A stretch of DNA of 64,000 nucleotides from an uncultured Lachnospiraceae bacterium (GTDB lineage Bacteria > Bacillota > Clostridia > Lachnospirales > Lachnospiraceae). The stretch is taken from positions 32,985 to 96,984 of the forward strand of contig CANRFJ010000011.1 in assembly GCA_947629865.1 (NCBI GenBank), written 5' to 3'. Shown one piece after another: positions 54,637 to 64,000 of the stretch. The notes beneath the pieces are model-generated. The model ran no database searches. It saw only the letters and a list, made by a program, of their open reading frames with translations, and had not been told where the DNA came from. Position 1 is the first letter of the stretch; every line of letters starts with the position of its first letter. The position numbers were made by a program, and so were the translations under genes.

Positions 54637-54766
54637 TTCTGAACTTCCTCCCTTTTTTGAAAGATATATGCCGGCTTTTTTATCCTTCATCTCCATATAC
54701 ACGGGAAGGGCCAATCTGGTCACATATTTTGTCGCAAATCGAAATTTTTAAATCTTCAAAAATCCC

Positions 54767-54794
54767 TTGTGGTTTTTTCTATTTTCTATATAAT
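54767..54794 (+). promoter_or_regulatory. Promoter of carB
   Basis: TTGTGG (54767-54772), 16 bases, TATAAT (54789-54794); the start codon is 50 bases downstream after GGAGGG. Confidence 0.65.
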
Positions 54795-54843
54795 ATAACA
54801 TAGGGAATGATAAGAGAACAAGAACGAAGGAGGGTATTTTTTT

Positions 54844-57800
54844 ATGCCAAAAAGGACAGACATCCACAAGGTATTGATTATCGGCTCCGGCCCCATTATC
54901 ATCGGACAGGCCTGCGAGTTCGATTACTCCGGCACCCAGGCCTGCAAAGCCCTGCGCAAACTGGGATATGAAATCGTATTGGTAAATTCCAATCCGGCTA
55001 CGATTATGACCGATCCGGAGACGGCCGACGTCACATACATCGAACCGTTGAATGTAGAACGTCTCGAACAAATCATAGAGAAGGAACGGCCCGACGCACT
55101 CCTGCCTAACCTCGGCGGCCAGTCCGGGCTTAATTTGTGCGCCGAACTGAACAAGGCGGGCGTCCTGGACAAGTACAACGTCCAGGTAATCGGCGTTCAG
55201 GTAGACGCAATCGAACGCGGCGAAGACCGCATCGAATTTAAGCACACGATGGACAAACTGGGCATTGAAATGGCCCGCAGCGAAGTGGCCTACAGCGTGG
55301 AGGAAGCGTTGGACATCGCAGACCGCCTCGGCTATCCGGTCGTGCTGCGCCCGGCCTATACGATGGGCGGCGCGGGCGGCGGCCTCGTCTATAATAAGGA
55401 AGAATTGAAGACCGTATGCGCCAGAGGTCTCCAGGCCAGCCTCGTGGGACAGGTTCTGGTAGAGGAGTCCATACTCGGCTGGGAGGAGCTGGAACTGGAG
55501 GTTGTGCGCGACGCCGATAACAATATCATCACGGTGTGCTTTATTGAGAACATAGATCCCATGGGCGTACATACCGGCGATTCCTTCTGCGCCGCCCCCA
55601 TGCTGACTATCTCGGAGGAGTGCCAGAAAAGACTGCAGGAGCAGGCGTATAAGATCGTCGAATCCGTGCAGGTGATCGGCGGCACCAATGTGCAGTTTGC
55701 CCACGATCCTGTGAGCGACCGCATCATTGTCATCGAAATCAATCCCCGCACCTCCCGCTCGTCGGCCCTGGCCTCCAAAGCGACGGGATTCCCAATCGCC
55801 CTGGTATCCGCCATGCTGGCGGCCGGACTCACCCTAAAGGACATCCCCTGCGGGAAGTACGGCACACTGGACAAATATGTGCCGGACGGAGACTATGTGG
55901 TGATTAAATTCGCCCGCTGGGCCTTTGAAAAATTCAAGGGCGTGGAGGACAAACTGGGGACGCAGATGCGCGCAGTTGGCGAGGTAATGAGCATCGGCAA
56001 GACCTACAAGGAAGCATTCCAGAAGGCGATCCGCAGTCTGGAGAACGGCCGCTACGGTCTGGGACATGCCAAAGATTTTGACACCCTGACAAAAGAAGAA
56101 CTCCTGCAACGCCTGATCACTCCCTCCAGCGAGCGCCATTTCCTTATGTATGAGGCCCTGCGCAAGGGAGCGACGGTGGACGAAATCTATGAGATCACCC
56201 GGGTGAAGACCTACTTTATCGAGCAGATGAAGGAGTTAGTCGAGGAAGAAGAAACTCTTTTAGCCTGCCGCGGAGGCCTTCCGGACGACGAGCTTTTGAC
56301 CGCCGCCAAAAAAGACGGCTTTTCCGATAAATATCTGAGCGAGCTGCTGGAGATTCCGGAGGAGACTATCCGGAACAGGCGCATCGCCCTGGGTGTGGAG
56401 GAGGCCTGGGAGGGCGTTCACGTCAGCGGCACGCCGGACAGCGCCTACTACTACTCCACCTACAATGCACCGGACAAAAATCCCGTCTCTGGCGACAAAC
56501 CGAAAATTATGATCCTGGGCGGGGGCCCGAACCGGATCGGACAGGGTATCGAGTTTGACTACTGCTGCGTCCATGCCGCTATCGCCCTGAAAAGCCTCGG
56601 CTTTGAGACGATCATCGTCAACTGTAATCCGGAGACCGTCTCCACCGACTACGACACCTCGGACAAATTATATTTTGAGCCTCTGACTCTGGAGGACGTG
56701 CTGAGTATATACAATAAAGAGAAACCGCTGGGCGTGATCGCCCAGTTTGGCGGGCAGACTCCGCTAAACCTGGCGGCGGATCTGGAGAAAAACGGAGTCA
56801 GGATTCTCGGCACCTCCCCCTCCGTGATCGATCTGGCCGAAGACCGCGATCAGTTCCGCGCCATGATGGACAAACTGGGCATCCCCATGCCGGAATCCGG
56901 CATGGCTACTACCGTGGGCGAAGCTATTTCCATCGCACAGAAAATCGGTTATCCCGTCATGGTTCGGCCGTCCTATGTGCTGGGCGGACGCGGCATGGAG
57001 GTCGTCTATGACGATGAGAGCATGACCGAATATATGAATGCGGCCGTAGGCGTCACCCCTGACCGCCCGATTCTCATCGACCGGTTCTTAAACCATGCCA
57101 TGGAGTGCGAGGCAGACGCTATCAGTGACGGCTCCAACGCATTTGTACCGGCCGTTATGGAGCATATCGAACTGGCCGGCGTCCACTCCGGCGACTCGGC
57201 CTGTATCGTCCCGTCCGTGCACATCTCACCGGAAAATGTGGCCGTCATCAAGGAGTATACAAAGAAGATCGCCGAGGAAATGCACGTCCGCGGTCTGATG
57301 AATATGCAGTACGCCATCGAGAACGACAAAGTATATGTCCTGGAGGCAAACCCAAGGGCCTCCCGCACCGTGCCTCTGGTGTCAAAGGTCTGCAACATCC
57401 GCATGGTACCTCTCGCCACCGACATCATCACCTCCGAGCTGACCGGACGGCCTTCGCCGGTTCCGGCCCTGCGGGAGCAGGAAATCCCGAACTACGGCGT
57501 CAAGGAGGCCGCCTTCCCATTCAATATGTTCCAGGAGGTGGATCCGGTTCTGGGGCCGGAGATGCGCTCGACCGGCGAGGTGCTGGGACTGTCCCGTTCT
57601 TACGGCGAGGCCTTCTACAAAGCGCAGGAAGCCCTTCAGTCCAAACTCCCCCTGTCCGGCACGGTATTGATTTCCGTCAACCGGCGGGATAAAGATGAGG
57701 TTGTGGAAATCGCCCGAAGCTTTGCCGGAGACGGCTTTAAGATCGTGGCCACCGGCGGCACCTACGACCTGATTCACGGCGCCGGTATTCCCGCCGAAAA

Positions 57801-58074
57801 GGTGAAGAAACTCTATGAGGGACGCCCCAATATCCTGGACATGATTACCAACGGCGACATTCAGCTAATCGTCAACTCCCCTGTCGGGAAGGACAGCGTC
57901 CACGACGACAGCTATCTCCGCAAAGCGGCCATCAAGGCAAAGGTGCCCTACATGACTACCATCGCCGCCGCGCGGGCGACCGCAGAGGGAATCCACTATG
58001 TGAAGTCCCATACCCGCGGAGAGATCAAATCCCTCCAGAAGCTGCACAGCGAGATCCACGACAAGGAGGCATAG
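54844..58074 (+). CDS. carB: Carbamoyl-phosphate synthase large subunit
   Basis: 1076 residues, full length. Two ATP-grasp halves with GSGPIIIGQACEFDYSGTQA and GGGPNRIGQGIEFDYCCVHA at corresponding places. The C-terminal MGS-like allosteric domain (about 940-1076; KIVATGGTYDLIHGAGIPAE) follows. It uses glutamine-derived ammonia, bicarbonate and two ATP to make carbamoyl phosphate for pyrimidines and arginine. The glutaminase subunit gene carA is not adjacent, which is unusual; it must be elsewhere. Confidence 0.98.
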   Translation: MPKRTDIHKVLIIGSGPIIIGQACEFDYSGTQACKALRKLGYEIVLVNSNPATIMTDPETADVTYIEPLNVERLEQIIEKERPDALLPNLGGQSGLNLCAELNKAGVLDKYNVQVIGVQVDAIERGEDRIEFKHTMDKLGIEMARSEVAYSVEEALDIADRLGYPVVLRPAYTMGGAGGGLVYNKEELKTVCARGLQASLVGQVLVEESILGWEELELEVVRDADNNIITVCFIENIDPMGVHTGDSFCAAPMLTISEECQKRLQEQAYKIVESVQVIGGTNVQFAHDPVSDRIIVIEINPRTSRSSALASKATGFPIALVSAMLAAGLTLKDIPCGKYGTLDKYVPDGDYVVIKFARWAFEKFKGVEDKLGTQMRAVGEVMSIGKTYKEAFQKAIRSLENGRYGLGHAKDFDTLTKEELLQRLITPSSERHFLMYEALRKGATVDEIYEITRVKTYFIEQMKELVEEEETLLACRGGLPDDELLTAAKKDGFSDKYLSELLEIPEETIRNRRIALGVEEAWEGVHVSGTPDSAYYYSTYNAPDKNPVSGDKPKIMILGGGPNRIGQGIEFDYCCVHAAIALKSLGFETIIVNCNPETVSTDYDTSDKLYFEPLTLEDVLSIYNKEKPLGVIAQFGGQTPLNLAADLEKNGVRILGTSPSVIDLAEDRDQFRAMMDKLGIPMPESGMATTVGEAISIAQKIGYPVMVRPSYVLGGRGMEVVYDDESMTEYMNAAVGVTPDRPILIDRFLNHAMECEADAISDGSNAFVPAVMEHIELAGVHSGDSACIVPSVHISPENVAVIKEYTKKIAEEMHVRGLMNMQYAIENDKVYVLEANPRASRTVPLVSKVCNIRMVPLATDIITSELTGRPSPVPALREQEIPNYGVKEAAFPFNMFQEVDPVLGPEMRSTGEVLGLSRSYGEAFYKAQEALQSKLPLSGTVLISVNRRDKDEVVEIARSFAGDGFKIVATGGTYDLIHGAGIPAEKVKKLYEGRPNILDMITNGDIQLIVNSPVGKDSVHDDSYLRKAAIKAKVPYMTTIAAARATAEGIHYVKSHTRGEIKSLQKLHSEIHDKEA

Positions 58075-58130
58075 ACGGCGCGCCGGATTTCCCACGGTAC
58101 GCGGATATAATTCCACTGTAAAATACATAC

Positions 58131-58167
58131 AAAACGGACTCCCCTTCAGGGGGCGTCCGTTTTGTTT
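58131..58167. terminator. Bidirectional terminator between carB and the second xylanase gene
   Basis: AAAACGGAC (58131) pairs with GTCCGTTTT (58155-58163), inner arms CTCCCC/GGGGGC-like, U-rich on both sides. Confidence 0.85.
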
Positions 58168-58176
58168 ACCAACTTT

Positions 58177-60417
58177 TTACTGGCCGTTCTTCAACAGATT
58201 ATAGACACGGATAAACGCCGGCTTCACACCGAGATATTCGTTAAACAACCCACAGTAGGGGCCGTTCATCCGGTAACTGTAATCGCTTTCATTCATATCC
58301 GGCGCATCCACAATGCCCCAGATGCACACTGCCTTTATTGGCTTTGAGGCTCCGGCATTTGCCTCCATATATACCCGAAACAGCTTCTCATAAAACTCAG
58401 CATGTCTCTCCAGCGTCTCTGCATCGCTCTGGTAATTCCGCACAGCCATCTCTGTCACCTGTACCTCCATGCCGAGATCTGCATATTTCTGAATCGCTTC
58501 CCTCACCTTGGAGATGTCGCCGTCATTCATACAGCCGGACTGCTGCCCGAACCCGCCGATATAACTTTGCATCCCCACGCCGTCGCACAATCTGACATAG
58601 CCTCCCCTGCCGTCGGACTTATAGGTGTTGATCGATTTTACCAGTTCGCAGATGGCGTCCCTCTTTTCCGCATAGAAGGTGTTGTAATCGTTATAGTACA
58701 GCTTGGTGTCCAGATTCGGGTTTTTCTGCTTCAGCTTATCAATCGTCTCGCGGGCATACTGGAAGGAGAGCTCCACATAATCCTTCCCCATAGTCTCATA
58801 AAACAGATTTTTCTTGCCGCTGCGCATCGTCCGCACATGGCGGGCGTCCCCGGCGGCGTAATCTCCGGCGCTGTCTCCCACCGCCTCGTTTACCACATCC
58901 CAGCAATAAATGAGGCCCGGATATTTTTCCTCAAAGTGAGTGAGCACCTGCTCAATATAATTCTGTACCCGCTTCTTAATTATATCGGCTGACGCATACT
59001 CCTTCGAGCTGTCGTAGCCCTTGCGGAAAAACCAATCGCACATATCCGCATCCCACACGAGCACATGCCCGCGCATCCTTATCTGATTGTCTCTGGCAAA
59101 TTCCATGATCTCGTCTGCCCTGGTGAAATTAATCTTTGCCATGGAGGTCTCATCATCGATCCATGCCGTTTTGCTTGCGTTCTGATCCAGCATGGAATAT
59201 GCCTTTGTCTCATTGGCCGCTGTCAGGCTGTTGAAATGGTATTTCATCAGACCGTTGTAGAGGCTGTCTGTAACGGTAGTAGAGCTGATTACCGTCCCCA
59301 TCTTAAAGCCATATCTGTCAGCCAGTTCAGAGAGGGGCTCATAATCGGAGACCGCCCCGCTTATATCACGCAGATCCCGCTCCAGCTCAATGGAATGAAT
59401 CGTGAGCGTCGCCGTCGCACCCGCCGGCAGATTCCATGAATTATAGCGGACACGAACGGCATTGACAGACGGGCAGGCGTTAAGAGAGTATGGCAAAACC
59501 CTCTTATCCGTCTCGGCGCTTCCATAGCCGAGAAGCGGAGCCTCGCTCCAGAAATTGTCGCCGTCTGCATAGCAGGATATCTGAAGCGGCGTGGATTCCT
59601 TCGCAGACACCGTGATACGAAGGGCTTTATAGGCGCTGACATCCACCGGCTTCTTATCTTCCCTCAGATAAAAGGCAATGCCGCCTCCCCCGTATTCATT
59701 CTTTACAGTGACAGTCACGCTCCCGTCCGCGTTATAGACCGGCGCGCCGTCGAGGGCGGCCGTATCCATGCACATATTCTCGGACAGAGTAATCCGCTCT
59801 GTCTTTTCCGACTTCGGCGTCGCCGAAGTCGTTGGATTATCCGAAACCGTCGGGCTCGTCGAAGTCATCGGATTATCCGAAGCTGTCGGGTTCGTCGGAT
59901 CCGTCGGCTTATCCGGAACCGTCGGACCTGTCGAGGTCGTCGGCGTATCCGGAACCGTCGGGCTCGTCGAGGTCGTCGGATTATCCGGCGCTTTCGGAGT
60001 TGGCGAGGCCGTCGGCGCTTTCGGCGTTGGCGAAGCCGTCGAAGGATGCGGCGTCCGTTTGCATGACGTGGGAACAATAACCCGACACACGCGCCTGTAC
60101 TTCTTCTTGCCTTTTTTGATGACGGCCGTCACCTTTGCCGTCCCCGCGTGTTTGGCCTTTATTTTGGCGGCATATCGACCGCTCTTTTTTACCGTTACGA
60201 TTTTTTTATTCCGCTTCCAGGTGATCTTCATGCCCTTCGCGTTTTTAACTTTAATCTTCGCTGTCTTGCCTATCTTGACAAGAACACTTTTCTTGCTCAG
60301 TGCGGGTTTTTTCTTTTTTCCATATACCGCGTCTCCCGGCTGTACGGCCAGACTGCACACGAGCAGAATAACTGCGCAGAACAGGGCGGTCTTTCTCTTT
60401 CTTCCCATATTGTTCAC
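58177..60417 (-). CDS. Second secreted GH10 xylanase with Lys-rich Ig-like module
   Basis: 746 residues from GTG 60417, nine bases after AGGAGG. Signal peptide (about 4-30), Lys-rich Ig-like module (about 33-112), then a repeat linker rich in Pro/Thr/Ser (SPTVPDTPTTSTGPTVPDKP-like, about 120-205). A jelly-roll module (about 210-350) and the GH10 barrel (about 360-745) follow. The acid/base Glu is in CWDVVNEAVGD and the nucleophile Glu in VQVTEMAVRN (the usual TELD becomes TEMA). Same design as the xylanase at 39918, but the catalytic domains differ enough to suggest different specificity. Confidence 0.93.
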   Translation of the reverse strand: MNNMGRKRKTALFCAVILLVCSLAVQPGDAVYGKKKKPALSKKSVLVKIGKTAKIKVKNAKGMKITWKRNKKIVTVKKSGRYAAKIKAKHAGTAKVTAVIKKGKKKYRRVCRVIVPTSCKRTPHPSTASPTPKAPTASPTPKAPDNPTTSTSPTVPDTPTTSTGPTVPDKPTDPTNPTASDNPMTSTSPTVSDNPTTSATPKSEKTERITLSENMCMDTAALDGAPVYNADGSVTVTVKNEYGGGGIAFYLREDKKPVDVSAYKALRITVSAKESTPLQISCYADGDNFWSEAPLLGYGSAETDKRVLPYSLNACPSVNAVRVRYNSWNLPAGATATLTIHSIELERDLRDISGAVSDYEPLSELADRYGFKMGTVISSTTVTDSLYNGLMKYHFNSLTAANETKAYSMLDQNASKTAWIDDETSMAKINFTRADEIMEFARDNQIRMRGHVLVWDADMCDWFFRKGYDSSKEYASADIIKKRVQNYIEQVLTHFEEKYPGLIYCWDVVNEAVGDSAGDYAAGDARHVRTMRSGKKNLFYETMGKDYVELSFQYARETIDKLKQKNPNLDTKLYYNDYNTFYAEKRDAICELVKSINTYKSDGRGGYVRLCDGVGMQSYIGGFGQQSGCMNDGDISKVREAIQKYADLGMEVQVTEMAVRNYQSDAETLERHAEFYEKLFRVYMEANAGASKPIKAVCIWGIVDAPDMNESDYSYRMNGPYCGLFNEYLGVKPAFIRVYNLLKNGQ
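59800..60050. repeat. Coding repeats of the Pro/Thr/Ser linker
   Basis: On the plus strand units of the form GTCGGATTATCCGAAACCGTCGG-like recur with about 24-30 base spacing, encoding the linker of the second xylanase. Such repeats can change length by slippage. Confidence 0.7.
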
Positions 60418-60455
60418 TGCTTAATACCTCCTGACCTTTTTATCTTACTCCCGCT

Positions 60456-60773
60456 TCACAGAAAATTCTTCAGCTTCAGCGCCTGCTCAATACTCCCCTC
60501 CACCTTCAGCCTGCCAAGGGTAAACGCCCTGACCGGATCTGTCTTGCCGGAGATGATCTTGAACAGAGTGTCCGCCTTACAGATAAAGACAGCGTCCCTG
60601 TCATGATATTCATATGGCTCGATATACAGTTTGCCATCCCTGACTTCCACATAGAAAATTCCGGCTCCCTCGCCGGTAATATTGAACTGGTATGCCAGAT
60701 GCTCCGTAATGTGGCTCACATCGACATCCCCGATCATATCCTTCACTTTGTTAAACACTTCTTCGTAGGTCAT
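60456..60773 (-). CDS. SCP2 sterol-carrier-like protein
   Basis: 105 residues from ATG 60773 (ten bases after AGGAAAGG; a GTG three codons earlier is too close to that site). The single domain has the SCP2 pattern: LAYQFNITGEGAGIFYVEVRDGKL (split by family spacing) and a final AFTLGRLKVEGSIEQALKLKNF helix. These small proteins bind lipids or acyl chains; the ligand in anaerobes is unknown. It is monocistronic, beside the xylanase gene. Confidence 0.88.
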   Translation of the reverse strand: MTYEEVFNKVKDMIGDVDVSHITEHLAYQFNITGEGAGIFYVEVRDGKLYIEPYEYHDRDAVFICKADTLFKIISGKTDPVRAFTLGRLKVEGSIEQALKLKNFL

Positions 60774-60951
60774 TTTTGTCACCGCCTTTCCTCTCGCAAA
60801 ATTATTATTTATTATTATACCAAAAACCGTTTTTCATTACAATGCCGGATTGCGGCAAAGCAGGCCTCTTACAAAAAAGTAGCCAGTCCGGACGTTTCAT
60901 GCTATAATATCTACAGAAGTTTATAAAACATACAAAGAAAGGATTCTCCTG

Positions 60952-62130
60952 ATGAAACGACATAGAAAACTCTCCGTTATTTTGATTATTGTATTTGCCG
61001 CCCTCGGCTGTATCGCCTTCATCGCATACAGCTGCCTTCGCGCGGAGTATAACCGGCAGGCCATCGAGCAGCTGAAAGACTCCCTTGTGTCCCGGACGGC
61101 TCCCCGCCTGAACCGCTCCGCCACCATCACGATAGACGGCAAACAGCACGTCTACACCGCGGAGGAACTGGGGGAAGAAACATATTATCAATATAAGGGA
61201 AAAACCTATGAGCCCGGAAAGGAGAACTCCCTCGCCAGGCTTCTCTTTGAGGAAAACCAGGACGTCTCCCCCGATTCACTCGACAAACTGATTCAAGTCA
61301 GGCACAGCGATGAAAAAATCACAAAGATAGTAAAGAATTTATCCGACACCTACAACTCCCAGCCCCAGAACGGGCGCATCGACACGCAGGGGAGAATCAC
61401 TCCCTCGCGGCAGGGCCATGTCCTGGACACAGAAAAAATCCAAAGCGACCTCACCGGCTATCTGAAACGGGCGACAACCGATAACTTTTCCGCCTCGTAT
61501 ACGACCACCAAAACAGAACCCAGATGGAGTTCGGATGATTTGAAAAAAGTCAATACGGTTATCAGCAGTTACTCCACCTCTTTCAACAGCGGCAGCCCCA
61601 GGGGAGCCAATATCCGGATTGCCGCCTCCCGTCTCGACAACCATTTTCTGCTGCCGGGAGAATCCCTGTCCTTTCTGGACGTTTTATATGATGAATCCGA
61701 CGGAAAGACCTATCAGAAATCCGGAGCCATCTTCAAGGGTGAAATCGTACAGGCCAAGGGCGGCGGCATATGCCAGGTATCCACTACCGCCTATGCTTCG
61801 TTTTTATTCGCGGGCATCATCCCCACCAAGCGCTTTCCCCACAGCCTGCCCGTGAGTTACGCGCCAATGGGCCTCGACGCGGCCCTCTCCGTGGGCGGGA
61901 AAGACCTGTTAGTGAAAAACACATTGAAATCCCCCATTCTCATCTCGGCAAGGACAAAAGGGAACGTATTGAACATACATATTAAATCCTACCGGAACGC
62001 CCTGAACGGATACCGCTATAAACCAAGAGCCGAGCAGATCTCCAAAAAGAAGGCAAAGTCCTATCTGGACGTCTACAGAAAGGGGAAAAAAGTAAAGACC
62101 ATTTTCCTGTCAAAAGACAAATACGAGTAG
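60952..62130 (+). CDS. VanW-family membrane-anchored protein
   Basis: 392 residues. One N-terminal transmembrane segment (about 8-28), then a peptidoglycan-binding-like region and the VanW domain (about 200-345). SPRGANIRIAASRLDNHFLL begins it, and LPGESLSFLDVLYDES and IVQAKGGGICQVSTTAY are its hallmark motifs. VanW was named in glycopeptide-resistance clusters but is common in Firmicutes without resistance; its role in the wall is unclear. No van genes adjoin, so resistance should not be inferred. Confidence 0.92.
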   Translation: MKRHRKLSVILIIVFAALGCIAFIAYSCLRAEYNRQAIEQLKDSLVSRTAPRLNRSATITIDGKQHVYTAEELGEETYYQYKGKTYEPGKENSLARLLFEENQDVSPDSLDKLIQVRHSDEKITKIVKNLSDTYNSQPQNGRIDTQGRITPSRQGHVLDTEKIQSDLTGYLKRATTDNFSASYTTTKTEPRWSSDDLKKVNTVISSYSTSFNSGSPRGANIRIAASRLDNHFLLPGESLSFLDVLYDESDGKTYQKSGAIFKGEIVQAKGGGICQVSTTAYASFLFAGIIPTKRFPHSLPVSYAPMGLDAALSVGGKDLLVKNTLKSPILISARTKGNVLNIHIKSYRNALNGYRYKPRAEQISKKKAKSYLDVYRKGKKVKTIFLSKDKYE

Positions 62131-62208
62131 CATATCCGGCAAACCTCCGTATATTTGTGCGTTTTCTACAATTGTGGTATAATGTCACAAAAAACGGAGG
62201 TTTTGCTT

Positions 62209-63462
62209 ATGACGAGAAGAAAAGATACCAGACAAAAAGCCGCGCTCCGCGAAATAATGAGCGCCTACATGAAGAACGGCGCGATAAAAATCGAAGACGG
62301 AACGGATATAAATTCCATTATGCGCGATATGATGTCACTAATCCTGGAGGGAGCGCTGACACAGGAACTGGATGAACAGCTGGGGTATTCCCGATATGAC
62401 TACCGGGGCAAGGAAACCGACAACAGCCGCAACGGTCACTCATCCAAAACCATACATACCAGTTACGGGGACATGGAGCTGGAGATTCCGAGAGACCGCA
62501 AGGGCAGGTTTGAGCCGCAGATTATCGGAAAATACCAGCGGAGCATCCGGCAGGACATGGAGCAGAAAATCCTGTCTATGTATGCAAAGGGCATGACAAC
62601 CGGCGACATTGAATCGCACATACGCGAATTGTACGGATTTGAAATATCCGACAGCACCATAAGCCGCATTACAGATAAAATTCTTCCTGTCGTAAAAAAA
62701 TGGCAGGAGCGCCCCCTTGAAAAAATCTATGCCATTGTATTTATGGACGCCATCCAGTATTATGTGCGCTGCGAAGGGCATATCGTCAGGCGCGCCGTCT
62801 ATGTCGCCCTGGGCATTGACATGGATGGAAGGAAAGATGTGCTGGGCATGTATGTAGGCGAGAGCGAGAGCGCCGGATTTTGGCCCTCTGTCATGGACAG
62901 TCTGAAGCGCCGCGGCGTAGAGGACATCCTGATTACCTGCGTCGACGGATTGAGCGGTTTCCCGCAGGCGATCGCCGCCGCCTTTCCCCAGACGGAAATC
63001 CAGCAGTGCATCATACACAAAATACGCGATTCCACAAAATTCGTCTCCTACAGTGACATGAAAATACTGATGGGGGATCTGAAGTGTGTATATGCGGCCT
63101 CCACCGAAGACGAGGCGCTGGCAGAACTGGAAACCTTCCGCAAAAAATGGGACTTCAAATATCCGGAAATCTATCGCTCATGGATCGACGACTGGCCAAC
63201 TCTCTCCACCTGTTTCAAATATCCGGAGGCCATCCGGAAACTGATCTACACCACCAACGCCATTGAGGGATTTAACCGCCAGCTGCGAAAAGTGACAAAA
63301 AGCAAATCGGTTTTTCCCTCCGATGACAGTCTGCTAAAAATGCTATATCTTGCAACCATGGACATCACAAAAAAATGGAAGCGCTGCCAGCCGGACTGGG
63401 AGCAGATTCACACGCAGCTGGCCATTTACTTCCGTGAGCGGCTGGACGGTGAAAAATCATGA
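62209..63462 (+). mobile_element. IS256-family transposase gene
   Basis: 417 residues from ATG 62209 after CGGAGG. DDE residues: Asp in IVFMDAIQYYVR, Asp in TCVDGLSGFPQAI and Glu in TTNAIEGFNRQLRK, all in the order of IS256/MULE transposases. The N-terminal region RDMMSLILEGALTQELDEQLG is also typical. The gene is uninterrupted, so it may be active. Clear terminal inverted repeats were not found by eye in the about 80 bases to the left or the 150 to the right, so the element's ends are not fixed. Confidence 0.93.
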
Positions 63463-64000
63463 CGTCCTCCGGCGCAGCTAATCACAGGGTGGCTTTATTT
63501 GTATGCAAAAATCGCAGATACGACAAGCAATCTCACCACAGGACAAAACCGCCACAGCCGGCTTTGCCTTTTTTATTTTCCGCAAACCCTCGATTTTCCC
63601 CAAAAAACACGTTTACACAAAATTTGAAACACTCTCTATAATAAACAAGTTTCATTCAATGAGGATAACCGCCTCTCCTGTACCGGATAAATTCTCCTTT
63701 TACCTCTACCCGTCTATCTATCCTGTTCTCTCCTATATATACTCCCTCCCCTGTCGCGCCTGAGGGGCGGCCTCCGTTCCATCCCACTCTTAAAGCAGGG
63801 CTTTCCGATCACAGAAATGCGCCCAAAAATATATACCTTTGGGAAAGCAGTTCTTCGGAAAAGCCTCCGGCTTTTCCCGAACCTGTCGCCTCAGCCATCG
63901 AAAATTTCTCTCCCACCCTGCCATTCGATTTATAGTGCTAAAATAGTCCCGTGAATAATTTGGAAATCCATGTTATGCAAAAATTAAAGGAGGAAAGGTA
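63463..64000. other. Non-coding right end with leader of an off-window gene
   Basis: No supported gene. It contains a hairpin GGAAAAGCCTCCGGCTTTTCC (63858-63878), a GGGCGG-rich stretch, and at the extreme end AAAGGAGGAAAGG, a strong ribosome binding site for a plus-strand gene starting just past the window. The about 330-base leader may be structured RNA; no known class was recognised. Confidence 0.4.

Noticed and set aside
60952..62130. Vancomycin resistance
   Set aside because: VanW-domain proteins are common in Firmicutes and no other van genes are present.
62130..63620. Terminal inverted repeats of the IS256 element
   Set aside because: No convincing inverted pair was found by eye on either side of the transposase gene; ends left undefined.
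63825..63915. 29-codon minus-strand frame with a fair ribosome site near the right edge
   Set aside because: Too short and without family resemblance; more likely part of a leader RNA of the off-window gene.

Overview
The window reads as chromosome of a motile, plant-fibre-degrading Gram-positive anaerobe of the Clostridia, most likely a Lachnospiraceae relative. This is inferred from: a SCIFF peptide with its radical-SAM maturase; long-form HPF; RecD2; CvfB; the Bacillus/Clostridium-type blocks recD2-comFC-yvyF and mbl-flgF-flgG; a high-cysteine small protein typical of this group; strong AGGAGG ribosome binding sites; and many GTG/TTG starts. Most of the window has balanced base composition; the stretch from about 32.2 to 38.4 kb is clearly AT-rich.

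Layout. 0-13 kb: partial purC, a catalytically degenerate GH3 protein, a Cys/Gly-rich small protein, aroC, a CheX-like/CheY pair, a polytopic membrane protein, then a leftward run of secA, prfB (with its programmed frameshift), a CheW-domain gene, hom, a phosphoglycerate-mutase-like probable homoserine kinase, and hpf just beyond. 13-24.5 kb: an SH3/NlpC wall hydrolase, a YjfB-type motility protein, ridA, an acyl-ACP thioesterase, cvfB, yvyF-comFC-recD2, and mbl-flgF-flgG-flgJ. 24.5-32 kb: the SCIFF peptide and its maturase, a divergent purA, a GT2 glycosyltransferase, recJ and an LRR/GLUG protein.

32-38.5 kb is an acquired, decaying island. It carries an intact two-gene AAA ATPase plus subtilisin-like protease module (IetA/IetS type, an anti-phage or plasmid-maintenance family), a composite wrecked UvrD-helicase/restriction-subunit pseudogene, and a frameshifted ISLre2 (UPF0236) transposase. 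It sits between the LRR gene and prmA, which is followed by tRNA-Leu(TAG).

39.9-60.4 kb is largely envelope and secretion: two GH10 xylanases, a 1085-residue binding protein and a polysaccharide deacetylase. All four share a signal peptide and an extremely lysine-rich Ig-like N-terminal module, probably a common surface-retention device. Interspersed are a solitary tyrosine recombinase flanked by near-identical 20-bp repeats, a PfkB sugar kinase, a patatin lipase, an L,D-transpeptidase, an arylsulfotransferase-like protein, an ECF sigma/anti-sigma pair and carB. 60.4-64 kb holds an SCP2 protein, a VanW protein, an IS256-type transposase and a ribosome binding site for a gene starting just past the right edge.

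All calls are from reading the sequence and recalling family motifs; no database search was run.
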